The notes under the pieces: generated by a model
What the model was told of the DNA's origin: nothing
The model's input: only the letters and a program-made list of their open reading frames with translations
Databases searched by the model: none
Shown here: piece after piece, positions 1 through 8,227 of the stretch
How positions within the stretch are numbered: position 1 is the stretch's first letter
Layout: each line of letters begins with the position of its first letter
Translations under genes and position numbers: made by a program
Origin: Acidobacteriota bacterium
GTDB taxonomy: Bacteria; Acidobacteriota; Terriglobia; Terriglobales; SCQP01
Assembly (NCBI GenBank): GCA_027314025.1
Contig: DAHVCP010000034.1
Location: 1 to 58,666, forward strand
Direction of reading: 5' to 3'
Length of the DNA: 58,666 nucleotides

Positions 1-47
1 GCCTTACAAGCAGGAGGTCGAAGGTTCGAGCCCTTCATCGCCCACCA
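1..47 (+). tRNA. tRNA-Val(TAC), 3' portion, cut by window edge
   Basis: The first 47 bases are the 3' half of a tRNA. They comprise anticodon loop CTTACAA with anticodon TAC (positions 5-7), the 3' anticodon strand GCAGG, variable loop AGGTC, T arm GAAGG-TTCGAGC-CCTTC, acceptor strand ATCGCCC, discriminator A and an encoded CCA ending at 47. Anticodon TAC reads GUA, so this is tRNA-Val. The 5' half lies outside the window. Confidence 0.9.
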
Positions 48-375
48 AGGCCTAACGCGTTTTCCGGAGGAATTGCGCGCTAATTGGGCAGGTATGTTCC
101 GGAGCGCTCTGACCGGCGGCGCCTTTCGGACGCGCTTTGTACTCGCGAGTTTGGCGGGCAGGCCGCAGCCCGCCGCTTCCCGCACCGTCCGACTCAGGGC
201 ACCCCGCCCAAGGTGGTTCCTGCCCGCGGGTGTTGCCCGCTAGCCTAGCGCCAGCCCTGTCCGGCGGGCCAGGTTCCCTGGCTGATGCGGAATCAAAGCC
301 GGTCCTTGCGCGCCACGGCCGACGATGCGACCCTCCTTACATCCCCCCAAACTGACGAGTTACGGAGGAGAGCAA
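48..375. other. spacer after tRNA-Val, no gene recognised
   Basis: GC-rich spacer of about 330 bases between the tRNA and the next gene. Open frames here have no signal sequence, domain or ribosome binding site that I can support. A clear Shine-Dalgarno (GGAGGAG, ending at 370) at its right edge belongs to the gene starting at 376. Confidence 0.5.
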
Positions 376-822
376 ATGTTCAGCAAGCTGCCGTTTAGGG
401 CACTACTGGCCCTGACCGTCGTCGGGGGGACGTGGCTGGGGCTGTCGGCACAGAAACCCAACGAGCCCCTGGTGTGGATCAAACCGTCGAATCCATACGC
501 AAACTACCTGGAAGCCGCGGTGCAGAAGAAGCACACCCCTGTCCAGTTCACGATCCTCAAAAAGAAGGCGCAGTACCTTGCAGAGTTGGATGCGACCGCG
601 CGAAAAGGTAGCACGTGGCGGGCGGTCTTCACGGGCCAGAGCGGGCGTGCCTCGGCGCTTTCGCTGAGCGTGGTGAACCTGCAAACCGGCGTAATCGTCT
701 TCAGCTACACCTGCCACAAGGGCGGCCACGCATTTGGGTTCGGCGGCCACGAGGGCTTTCAGTCAGCGGCTGAGTGCCTCGCTAAGCACTGGACGCATTT
801 CATCAAACACGGAAAGCCGTAG
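376..822 (+). CDS. small secreted hypothetical protein (148 aa)
   Basis: The ATG at 376 is preceded by GGAGGAG at an ideal spacing, so I prefer it to the upstream in-frame ATG at 325. Residues 1-25 look like a signal peptide: a basic start MFSKLPFR, then a hydrophobic run ending near LGLSAQ. The mature part of about 120 residues is basic and Lys-rich in its first half, and ends in a Gly/His-rich stretch with Cys at CHKGG and AECLAKHW. I do not recognise the family. The gene sits alone between the tRNA-Val 3' end and a degenerate copy of that end, so it could be cargo or a remnant of a tRNA-targeting insertion; that is inference only. Confidence 0.65.
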   Translation: MFSKLPFRALLALTVVGGTWLGLSAQKPNEPLVWIKPSNPYANYLEAAVQKKHTPVQFTILKKKAQYLAELDATARKGSTWRAVFTGQSGRASALSLSVVNLQTGVIVFSYTCHKGGHAFGFGGHEGFQSAAECLAKHWTHFIKHGKP

Positions 823-957
823 CGCGATGGGCGTCCAAAAGCGGGGCAAGGCGCCGACCCAGCCCCGCTCATCACCGGGGCATCCGCGTCGGAAGTAGGC
901 GGAGCCTTGCATCGTCCAATAGTCCGTAATGCTGTTCCAGCACATCGCGATTGTTTC

Positions 958-1004
958 GCCTTGCATGCGGCATGTCGACAGTTCGAGCCCATCATCGCCT
1001 GCCA
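958..1004 (+). pseudogene. degenerate tRNA 3'-half, copy of the tRNA-Val end
   Basis: Bases 958-1004 align without gaps to the tRNA-Val 3' half at 1-47, at about 37 of 47 positions. The best part is 981-1004 against 24-47: 21 of 24 match, including GTTCGAGCCC and the terminal CCA. The anticodon-loop equivalent reads CTTGCAT, the T stem is no longer well paired, and I cannot fold a 5' half upstream, so it should not be a working tRNA. A 3' tRNA end repeated downstream of an intact tRNA is the usual mark of site-specific integration, but drift of an old tandem tRNA copy is equally possible. The rest of 823-1243 shows nothing else that I can support. Confidence 0.55.
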
Positions 1005-1243
1005 ATAGCTCCTGGCCCACGGACGCGGGGTTGTGCGCCGTCCGCCCGGCCCTGGGGGCTCCTAGGCGGGACTTCCGCGACGCGCGCCCGGCGGCGGCCG
1101 GGCAATCCCGGCCCGCGGCCGCTGGCCGATGCGCGGGCTTCCTGGGCCTCACGTTGACAATTTCGGCACCCGGCCCACCGGTTTTTCGGGCCCCAATAGA
1201 GAATTGCGGATTTGCGCGCTGCGGGCTTAGAGTTCGGCTCATT

Positions 1244-2556
1244 ATGCGCCGGCGGCACGCAATCGCGGTTCTCAGCACGGTGTTTCTGGCAATTGCCGTG
1301 GCCGGTCCGGCAGGGGCGCAAAAGCCACCGAGCGCGAATAGCGGCCCTCGGACCGAATATTCCAAATCGTCACAGAACCCCTATGCCAAGTGCCGCGCGC
1401 CCTTCGGAGCCCAGGCATTGGCGGCAGCGCGACGGTTGGCAATTCATGGAGACGCACCCGCCGCGTGCTCGCTGGGCGCCGCCTATTTCCATGGCCAGGG
1501 CGTGCCGCGGAGCAACGCCAAGTCGGTGTATTGGTACGGCAAGGCGGCGGCACTGGGGGACGCCTACGCCGAGAACCACCTGGCCTTTCTTTACCTAACC
1601 TCCAGGGCGTGCCGCGGGACGACGCTACGGCGGCATCCTGGACGGCAAAGGCGGCGGCGCAGGGTTTCGCCCTCGCCGAGGACAACCTCGGCTTTCTTTA
1701 CCAAAGCGGCCAGGGCGTGCCGCAGGACTACGCCAGGGCGGCGCAGTGGTACGCAAAGGCGGCGGCGCAGGGGAACGCCGACGGCGAGTTTGACCTGGGC
1801 GCGCTTTACCAACGCGGCCAGGGCGTGCCGCAGGATTACGCCAGGGCGGCGGGCTGGTATGCCAAGGCGGCGGCGCAGGGGGACTCGCCCGCCGCGTACA
1901 AGCTGGGCCTGCTGTACCGCAACGGCCAGGGTGTCACCCATGATTACGTGCAGGCGGCGTATTGGCTGCGCAGGGCGGCGGAGCAAGGAAACGCCGACGC
2001 CGAATTCCTTCTGGCTACTATGTACCAGGACGGCCGCGGCGTGCCGCAGGACTACGGCGAGGCGGCGTTTTGGTACCGCAGCGCCGCGCTAAAGGGAGAC
2101 GTGGATGCCGAGGTTCAGCTTGGCGCTCTCTACCGCTTCGATTTCGGCGTCCCGCGGAACTACGCCAAGGCGGCGTTTTGGTACCCCGCGGCAGCCGTTC
2201 AGGGTAGCCCCCACGCCGAGGCCGTCCTGGGCAAGCTCTACCAACAAGGCCGGGGCATCCCGCAGGATTACCGCAGAGCGGCGTATTGGTATCGGCAGGC
2301 GGCAGCGCAGGGGAACGCCGACGCCGAGGGCAACCTTGGTTTTCTTTACCTAAACGGCCTGGGCGTGCCGCAGGACTACGCCTCCGCGTACAAGTGGTTC
2401 ATCCTGGCGAAGTCAAATGCAAAACCCAGAAACAAAGAATATCGGTTGGCCAGCCGCGCAATGAGAAGGCTGGCGGCGCGTATGACTCCGGCTCAGGTCG
2501 CGCAGGCTCAGGCGGCGGCCCACCGCTGGTGGCGCGAGCACAGCGGCCAACCCTGA
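1244..2556 (+). pseudogene. secreted Sel1-repeat protein, interrupted by a frameshift
   Basis: The ATG at 1244 opens a signal peptide (MRRRHAIAVLSTVFLAIAVA, cleavage near AGAQ). About nine Sel1-like (SLR) repeats of roughly 36 residues follow, each with the core GVPQDYxxAxxWYxKAAxQG and LGxLYxxGxG. Such alpha-solenoids usually mediate protein-protein contacts, often in the periplasm. Near 1597-1606 the repeats move from one reading frame to another; comparison with the homologous bases at 2343-2366 points to loss of one nucleotide. Everything after that is continuous in the new frame to the stop at 2556, ending in a basic tail (HRWWREHSGQP). The intact protein would be about 437 residues. It may be a recent pseudogene or a sequencing error in repetitive DNA. 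Confidence 0.8.
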
Positions 2557-3149
2557 CCTCTGCGCGATTGGCCAGGGGCAGTTATCCGGCGGAAACAAGT
2601 AAAACTCGGCCAGCCGGTCCGCGGATGCGCGCATGCAATCGGAGGAATGGTTTCGGACGGCCTGCCCGGCGCGATGCTAATCGAAGACCTTTGCGTGCGG
2701 CACGCGCCGCATTATACGGGACACCGCCGGTCAAGCGGCTTGACGAGCAGCCAGCGATGTCTGCCCTTTGGACCATCCGCGAACTGCTGGGGACTTTGCT
2801 GGGGACCCCAGAGCAAGGATGGCGTCAATCCGCAGCAGCGGGCGGCGCGCCGGAACGTGCCCATTGCCTTCGTTTACAGCCGCTACTGCGTAGCCTCCGG
2901 GTATGAGAACCACGCGGTGCGGCGCTGCCGGTCCGGTGCGCCCACCAGCTATTGGACGGTGGTCGTGGCGTCGCGGGCGGCTGGGCCGAGGGCTCTCAGC
3001 TGGGATTGAACCCATTCGAGCTCGCCCCTGCGCTCGGGGTCATCGCTCAGCAGCGCGGCAGCCTGCTCATAGGAGGCCCGTGCCTGGAGGGGGCGATCGC
3101 CTTCCCTTTCGGCGTTGGCCAGAGCGAGCAGTAGGCCAACTAGTTGACC
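2557..3149. other. intergenic, nothing recognised
   Basis: Almost 600 bases between the converging ends of the Sel1-repeat gene and the TPR membrane gene. Several frames are open because the DNA is GC-rich, but none shows a domain, signal or ribosome binding site. I found no obvious terminator hairpin with a T tract. Confidence 0.4.
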
Positions 3150-4250
3150 CTACGCCTGCGGCGTGGAACGGCAGGCCGCCACGGCAGAGCGGTAATGTTC
3201 TGACGCCGCGTGCCAGTTTCCCTGGATCCCCTCGCATTGGCCGCAGGCAGCGGCGAGGGAAATCTGCGGCGCGGGAGCCTGGTCGCTGGACGCAGCAGCC
3301 CAGGGCCCCAGCCTCGCCCAGGCCCGCCGCGCATCGCCGCGGGCCAGCCATTCGCGGGCGTAGTCCAGGTCGTAGCCAGCCATGCGCGGATGACGGCGAC
3401 CAAGCTGCGCGGCCTGGCAATCGAGCCACCGCAGGTAGACCGCATCCATGTGCTCGTGGCGACCCTGCCCCCTGTAGATCCGGACCAGCGCCGCGAGCGG
3501 TTCGAGCAGGGCATGGGCGCTCCTTTCGTGGGTGCGCTCCATGCCGGAGAGAACGCTCTCCCAGACGAGCGCTGCGTCGCCGAGTTTTCCCTGCTCCTCG
3601 AGGCTGCTCCCCAGCCGCTTGAGAGCGGGTAGGGCTTGCGGCGTCTCCCGAGGCCGGATGCTCGCTGCGCGGCGGCGGAACTCCGCTGAGGCCTCGGCCG
3701 CGTTGTGGCGCGTGTGTAGTTCGCCAAGGTTCGCCAGGGTTTGAGCGCGCCCGGGATGGGCAGGGCCGTAACGGTCCCATAGCGCCAAGGATTGCTGCCA
3801 GATCTCCCGGGCCTCCTGCAACCGCGACTGGCGGAAGCGGATGACGCCAAGGCGGTTCAGGCTAGCCGCCAGATTGCACTGCCCTATCCGGCTCGAACTC
3901 CGCCACTGGAAATAGCGCACCGCTGTCTCACATTGCGCCGCGGCCTCGGCGAATTGCTCCTGCCTGACCAGCATGTTGCTCATCTCAAGGGCGGCGCGCG
4001 CCCGCAGTGCACCGTAGAATATCGCCCGCGCCGACCATTGCGACCAGAGGTAGAGTGTCACCGCACGGTCGTACTCGCCATCGGCCTCAGCGCGCCGCGC
4101 AAAATGCAGAAATGTATGCGGCACCGCAATAAATACCGCAGCGCCGGTTAACAATTCCAGCGGCCACATCTGTCCGCTTAGGCCCAGTGACCAGATAAGA
4201 AATAGCGCATAAGCCGCGAAGAGCAGCCATCGCAGCGGGCCGAGGCGCAT
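3150..4250 (-). CDS. membrane-anchored TPR protein (366 aa)
   Basis: The N terminus carries two closely spaced membrane helices (about residues 8-25 and 31-48: WLLFAAYALFLIWSLGL, then LLTGAAVFIAVPHTFLHF). About 300 residues of tetratricopeptide-like helix pairs follow, for example AASLNRLGVIRFRQSRLQEA and AQTLANLGELHTRHN. The TPR part should act as a scaffold; its partner is unknown. Spacing and composition are regular to the C terminus, and no enzyme motif is visible. The gene stands alone and converges on the Sel1-repeat gene, with the regulator at 4363 diverging on the other side. The start follows only a weak ribosome binding site. Confidence 0.8.
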   Translation of the reverse strand: MRLGPLRWLLFAAYALFLIWSLGLSGQMWPLELLTGAAVFIAVPHTFLHFARRAEADGEYDRAVTLYLWSQWSARAIFYGALRARAALEMSNMLVRQEQFAEAAAQCETAVRYFQWRSSSRIGQCNLAASLNRLGVIRFRQSRLQEAREIWQQSLALWDRYGPAHPGRAQTLANLGELHTRHNAAEASAEFRRRAASIRPRETPQALPALKRLGSSLEEQGKLGDAALVWESVLSGMERTHERSAHALLEPLAALVRIYRGQGRHEHMDAVYLRWLDCQAAQLGRRHPRMAGYDLDYAREWLARGDARRAWARLGPWAAASSDQAPAPQISLAAACGQCEGIQGNWHAASEHYRSAVAACRSTPQA

Positions 4251-4362
4251 GGGGGCAGGTTTACCCTCCGCCCGAACTCCTGGCTAGCGCTTCGGCGAAG
4301 TGCCGATAGCGCCGGCGGCGGGAGGCTGCGAAGATGGAAGGCGGAGGCGAGGCGAGGCGGGC

Positions 4363-5019
4363 ATGGAGCTGACGATTTCGAAAGAGGATTACCTGAAGGC
4401 GATCGCCGAGGCGGAGAGCGAGGAAGGGCCGGTGATCGCGGCCACGCTGGCGCGGTGGCTGAAGGTCAGCCCGCCGGCGGTGGCGCTGGCGCTGCGGCGG
4501 CTGAAGCGCGACCGCTGGGTGACGACCGACGGCGAGGGCCGCATCCGGCTGACGCCGGCGGGGCGGGCGATCGCCAACCACCTGCGGCGGCGGCATCATT
4601 TGGTGGAGCGCATGCTGCACGAAATGCTGGGCGTGGAGTGGTATCGGGTGCACGAGGAGGCGGAACGGCTCGAGCACGCCATCTCCGAGCGGGTGGAGAA
4701 ACGCCTGATCGAGCGCCTGGGCGCCGACGGCGCCTGCCCGCACGGCAACCTGATCAATAAAAGCCCGGCGCAGCGGCGGCGGATGGGGCTGCACATGCTG
4801 TCGGAAGCGCCGGAGGGGGAAGCGCTGCGCGTGGCGGGGATGCACGAGCGGGATGCCGGACTGCTGGAGTATTTCCATAAGTTGGGCATCCAGCCGGGAG
4901 CGGAACTGCACGTGCTGCGGCGGAACTATGACGGCACATTGAACTTGAAGCTGGCGGGCGGAACGGCGACGCTGGGCGAAGGGGCGGCGCGCAAGCTGTG
5001 GGTGGCGCGGGCGGAGTAA
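4363..5019 (+). CDS. DtxR/MntR-family metal-dependent transcriptional regulator
   Basis: A 218-residue protein with the three-part layout of the family. Residues 1-70 form a winged helix (starting MELTISKEDYLKAIAEA, recognition helix around KVSPPAVALALRRLKR). Residues 70-140 form the metal-binding and dimerisation region, with the conserved HHLVERMLHEMLG helix and several His and Glu residues (EAERLEHAIS). A C-terminal FeoA/SH3-like domain (about 150-218, LGIQPGAELHVLRRNYDG) completes it. Family members repress iron or manganese uptake genes when loaded with Fe2+ or Mn2+. No transporter gene is adjacent, so the regulated set cannot be read from context. I chose the ATG at 4363 because the family motif begins there, not at the upstream ATG at 4300. 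Confidence 0.9.
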   Translation: MELTISKEDYLKAIAEAESEEGPVIAATLARWLKVSPPAVALALRRLKRDRWVTTDGEGRIRLTPAGRAIANHLRRRHHLVERMLHEMLGVEWYRVHEEAERLEHAISERVEKRLIERLGADGACPHGNLINKSPAQRRRMGLHMLSEAPEGEALRVAGMHERDAGLLEYFHKLGIQPGAELHVLRRNYDGTLNLKLAGGTATLGEGAARKLWVARAE

Positions 5020-5070
5020 GGGGTAATTAAGCAGGCGAAAAGCGCGCACCTCGTGGCGCGGGAGTGGGCC

Positions 5071-5218
5071 GGCGGCGCGCCGACAGCCGGGACGGCTGCT
5101 GCGCTCGGCAGCCGAGGACGGCTACCCTACTGGCGCGCTGGCGGCGGAGACAGTGGGATGGGCGTCCTCGCCTGTCAGCTTTTCGGCAGCCGAGGAGGGC
5201 AAGCGGGTTTGGCAGCCG
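5071..5218. repeat. 148-bp direct repeat, copy 1
   Basis: This stretch is matched by 5517-5664 with about three mismatches over 148 bases (offset 446). It contains the short motif GGCAGCCGAGGACGGCTAC several times, a partial palindrome. Both copies lie in the gene-free interval 5020-5697 and have no convincing coding frame. Confidence 0.85.
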
Positions 5219-5280
5219 AGGACGGCTACCCCACCGTCTTCGCTGCGGCGAATAGCCTGGCTCCTGCGCGGCGGGACGGA

Positions 5281-5298
5281 CACGGGCTAAAGCCCGTG
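5281..5298. repeat. perfect palindromic hairpin in the spacer
   Basis: CACGGGCT-AA-AGCCCGTG is an 8-bp inverted repeat with a two-base centre. A related GGCT-AA-AGCC hairpin occurs at 16431-16450. There is no T tract, so it is not an ordinary terminator; it looks like a short intergenic repeat element. Confidence 0.7.
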
Positions 5299-5516
5299 GC
5301 ACACAGGCTGAAGCCTATTCCACGGCGGCGGGCGGGACGGCGCGGTACGGGCTGAGGCCCATTCCGCAGGGTTGGCGCGACCGCACGCAAGCCGGAGGCA
5401 TATCTCACGTTGCGCGCGGCGGGGCGCAGGCGCGGTGGGTGGGGAAGGGATCCTGCCCTGCGTTCGCACCAATACTCTGTCGGCGTCCTGCCAACGGCGG
5501 GGCCGTCGCCCTCCTG

Positions 5517-5664
5517 GGCGGCGCGCCAACAGCCGGGACGGCTGCTGCGCTCGGCAGCCGAAGACGGCTACCCTACTGGTGCGCTGGCGGCGGAGACAGT
5601 GGGATGGGCGTCCTCGCCTGTCAGCTTTTCGGCAGCCGAGGAGGGCAAGCGGGTTTGGCAGCCG
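5517..5664. repeat. 148-bp direct repeat, copy 2
   Basis: Second copy of the element at 5071-5218, same orientation. The match begins at GGCGGCGCGCC and stops where this copy lacks two bases (GCAGCCGGGACGG against GCAGCCGAGGACGG). It ends only 33 bases from the stop codon of the S10 peptidase gene. Confidence 0.85.
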
Positions 5665-5697
5665 GGACGGCGCTCCCACCATCGTCGCCGCGGCGGG

Positions 5698-7257
5698 CTA
5701 GGCGCCGGCGTGGCCGGCGGAGGCGGCGGCGATGAAGCCATCAATGTTGCGCTGGAGCATGGGCATGGCCTTGGGGTTGAGGTAGAGCATGTGGCCCACC
5801 GGGTAATAGTCGCGGTGGATGTTGGCCAGCAGCTTGGGAGTGAGGCCCATGTGGGCGATGGTGTAGTTGGTGGCGAAAAACGGCGTCGCCATGTCGTAGT
5901 AGCCGTTGTTGAACAGCACCTGCATGCCTGGATCGTTCGCCATGGCGCGGGCCAGGTCGGGCGCCACATTGCGCGATTGCAGATTTCCGACGCCGCTGCC
6001 GAGTCTGTTTAGCGGCGAGCGGAAGGTCCAATTCCAGAGGCGGAACACCGTGCCGCTTTGCTGCTTATAGAGCCGCGAACTGGAGTAATGCAACGTATGG
6101 CTTAAGTAATGGTCGAAGCTGGCGGTGAGCACGCCCCAAATCGCGCTCGTGGTGGCGCCTTCATTCGTGTAGCCCGGCGTTGGAGACACAGGCTGTAGCT
6201 CCGGGATGGTGAAGCGCCCGTCGTAGCGGCCGGTCATGGGGCCGGATGGTCCCAGTACGCGGCGCATGAAGACCGGCAGCGTCATGCGGAGATTTGCCTT
6301 CAGCCAATAGGCGGCGGGGATGCCGGTGAAATGGCTCAGGCGCGCGGCGACTTGGCTCCTCCGCGCGGCGGAAAGGCTGGAGCCTTGGAATAGCGCCGCG
6401 GCATAAGCGCCGCGGGCATAGGCCTCCGCCTGGTGCACCCAGGCCGGCAGGCTGGCCGGGGCGGGATGGATCATGTGGTGATACCAGGCGACGGCGGCGT
6501 AGGACGGTAGGTACAGGGCAAAGGGCAGATCGTTGCCGGCGGTGAAATTGATGGTGGGAAAATCCAGCACCGTCGAGCACATGATCACGCCGTTGAGGTA
6601 GACGCCCTTGGAGACCAAATCATAGGCGAGCACCGCGTTGCGCGTGGTGCCATAGCTTTCGCCCAGCAGGAACTTGGGGGAGTTCCAGCGGTCGAAGCGG
6701 GCGCTGTAACGCTGGATGAACTGCGAGAAGGCCGACGCGTCGGCGTTGAAGCCGAAGAACATCTTGGGCTTGCCGGCGCCGACGATGCGGCTGTAGCCGG
6801 TACCCACGGCGTCAATGAAGACCAAATCGGTGGCGTTGAGGATGCTGTAGGCGTTGTCCTCGAGGCGATAAGGAGGCTGCTCGGCGGCGATTTGGCCGGG
6901 CGCGGGCCAGACCAGGCGGCGGGGGCCGAAGCCGCCGATGTCCACCAGCGCGGAGGCGAAGCCGGGGCCGCCATTATAGGCGAAGGTAATCGGCCGCTCG
7001 GCGGCCTTGGCGCCGTCCTTGGTGTAGGCGATGTAGAAGACGCTGGCGATGGGGTGGTGCGCCTTGTTGTACAACAGCAAGGTGCCGGCGGTGGTGGTGT
7101 AGGCAAGGCGGTGGCCGGCGATCATCGCCGTCGCGTGGGTCACGACGGTGCGTTCCTTGGGAGCTTTGGAGGTTTTCTTGGCGGAGGACTTTTTGGCGGC
7201 GAAGGCGGGAACCGAGGCGAGAGCCAAAACGGCGACGAGAGCGAAGTAGCGGCGCAT
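5698..7257 (-). CDS. S10-family serine carboxypeptidase-like protein (519 aa)
   Basis: The ATG at 7257 is preceded by CAGGAG and opens a clear signal peptide (MRRYFALVAVLALASVPAFA), so the protein is exported. A Lys-rich linker follows, then an alpha/beta hydrolase fold of peptidase family S10. The oxyanion-loop region reads FAYNGGPGFAS, the nucleophile elbow GESYG (Ser near residue 200), the Asp region NNGYYDMATPF and the His region PVGHMLYL near the C terminus. Length and motif order match bacterial S10 peptidases, which remove C-terminal residues from peptides. The gene is divergent from the glycosyltransferase gene, with a short shared upstream region. Confidence 0.9.
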   Translation of the reverse strand: MRRYFALVAVLALASVPAFAAKKSSAKKTSKAPKERTVVTHATAMIAGHRLAYTTTAGTLLLYNKAHHPIASVFYIAYTKDGAKAAERPITFAYNGGPGFASALVDIGGFGPRRLVWPAPGQIAAEQPPYRLEDNAYSILNATDLVFIDAVGTGYSRIVGAGKPKMFFGFNADASAFSQFIQRYSARFDRWNSPKFLLGESYGTTRNAVLAYDLVSKGVYLNGVIMCSTVLDFPTINFTAGNDLPFALYLPSYAAVAWYHHMIHPAPASLPAWVHQAEAYARGAYAAALFQGSSLSAARRSQVAARLSHFTGIPAAYWLKANLRMTLPVFMRRVLGPSGPMTGRYDGRFTIPELQPVSPTPGYTNEGATTSAIWGVLTASFDHYLSHTLHYSSSRLYKQQSGTVFRLWNWTFRSPLNRLGSGVGNLQSRNVAPDLARAMANDPGMQVLFNNGYYDMATPFFATNYTIAHMGLTPKLLANIHRDYYPVGHMLYLNPKAMPMLQRNIDGFIAAASAGHAGA

Positions 7258-7390
7258 GCAAGCTCCTGGGGGAAATACCCCATGTGGGCGAACCGACCAT
7301 TGTAGTCCCACGGAAGCAGCAGGGCGAAACCCCCAGGTACAGGGTGCGGAATGCGACAAAATGGGAAGCACGTTGCGCCCTGATCCGCCG

Positions 7391-8227
7391 ATGCAAATTG
7401 CCGTGATTTCGATGGAGACCTCGCGCCAACGCCGCGAGTGCATGCAGGCGCAGCTGGCGGAATTGGATCTCGCTTGGCATTTTCATCCCGGGACGGTGGT
7501 GCGGCAGTTTCCGCCGGAATATGACCATGCGGCACGGCGACGGTGGTTTGGTTTCGACTTGGCCTGGGGCGAGATCGGCTGCCTGCTGAGCCACCGTGCG
7601 GTGTGGGAGCGGTGCCTCGCCTCCGGCGACGCCTGCTGGTGCGTGCTGGAGGACGATATCGAGATCCGGCCGGGATTTGCCGCCGCGCTGGCGGCGCTGG
7701 AGCGGTCGGCGCAAGCGGCAATGCCGCCGTGGGATTTGGTGCGGCTGATGCAATTGCTGCCACGGCGGGGATGGCGGCAGTATTCCCTGCCGGCCCTGCC
7801 GGCGCTGCCGGCTATTGATGCACGCGGGCCCCAGCACGGCCGCGGGCGGAGCGTCCCGCTTGCGCCGGAGGAGGCGCGGGAATGGCGCCTGATGGCTTAC
7901 CACCGCCAGCCCGGCGGCACGCATGGATATGTCATCACCCCACGGGGGGCACGGCGGCTGCTGGAATACACGCGACGGATTTGGGAACCGGTGGATAACA
8001 CGATTGATTCCTACTGGCGGCATGGGCTGGATGTGTTTTGCCTCGAGCCGGCGGTGATCGCACCGCGGCGGGAGGCGCCCTCGGAGATTGGCGCGCGCGG
8101 GCGGGGCTGGCGGCCGTTTTGGCCCGGCGTGCGGCGGGACGCGGTCAAGGGGTTGGGGCTGCCGCGAAGAATGTGGCACAACTACCGGCGCTATGGCCGC
8201 GCCTGGGCGCGCCGCCCGCACCGCTAG
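7391..8227 (+). CDS. glycosyltransferase family 25 (LPS-type) protein
   Basis: The protein begins MQIAVISMETSRQRRECM, the usual GT25 start in which the N-terminal strand is followed by an SxxRR motif. It then has the family features GEIGCLLSHRAVWERCL, the acidic CWCVLEDDIEI (the ED-D metal/sugar-nucleotide site near residue 95) and a later GTHGYVITPRGARRLLE. GT25 enzymes transfer galactose or similar sugars onto lipooligosaccharide or, in some bacteria, protein. The 278-residue length fits. An in-frame ATG at 7361 would add ten residues, but the family starts at 7391. The stop codon overlaps the convergent TPR gene by 4 bases. No other cell-surface sugar gene is adjacent. Confidence 0.88.
   Translation: MQIAVISMETSRQRRECMQAQLAELDLAWHFHPGTVVRQFPPEYDHAARRRWFGFDLAWGEIGCLLSHRAVWERCLASGDACWCVLEDDIEIRPGFAAALAALERSAQAAMPPWDLVRLMQLLPRRGWRQYSLPALPALPAIDARGPQHGRGRSVPLAPEEAREWRLMAYHRQPGGTHGYVITPRGARRLLEYTRRIWEPVDNTIDSYWRHGLDVFCLEPAVIAPRREAPSEIGARGRGWRPFWPGVRRDAVKGLGLPRRMWHNYRRYGRAWARRPHR

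Noticed and set aside
2903-3780. Open frames on both strands around 2900-3800
   Set aside because: Arg/Pro/Ala-rich, no domains. Those beyond 3150 oppose or shift the TPR membrane gene, which has real helices and repeats.
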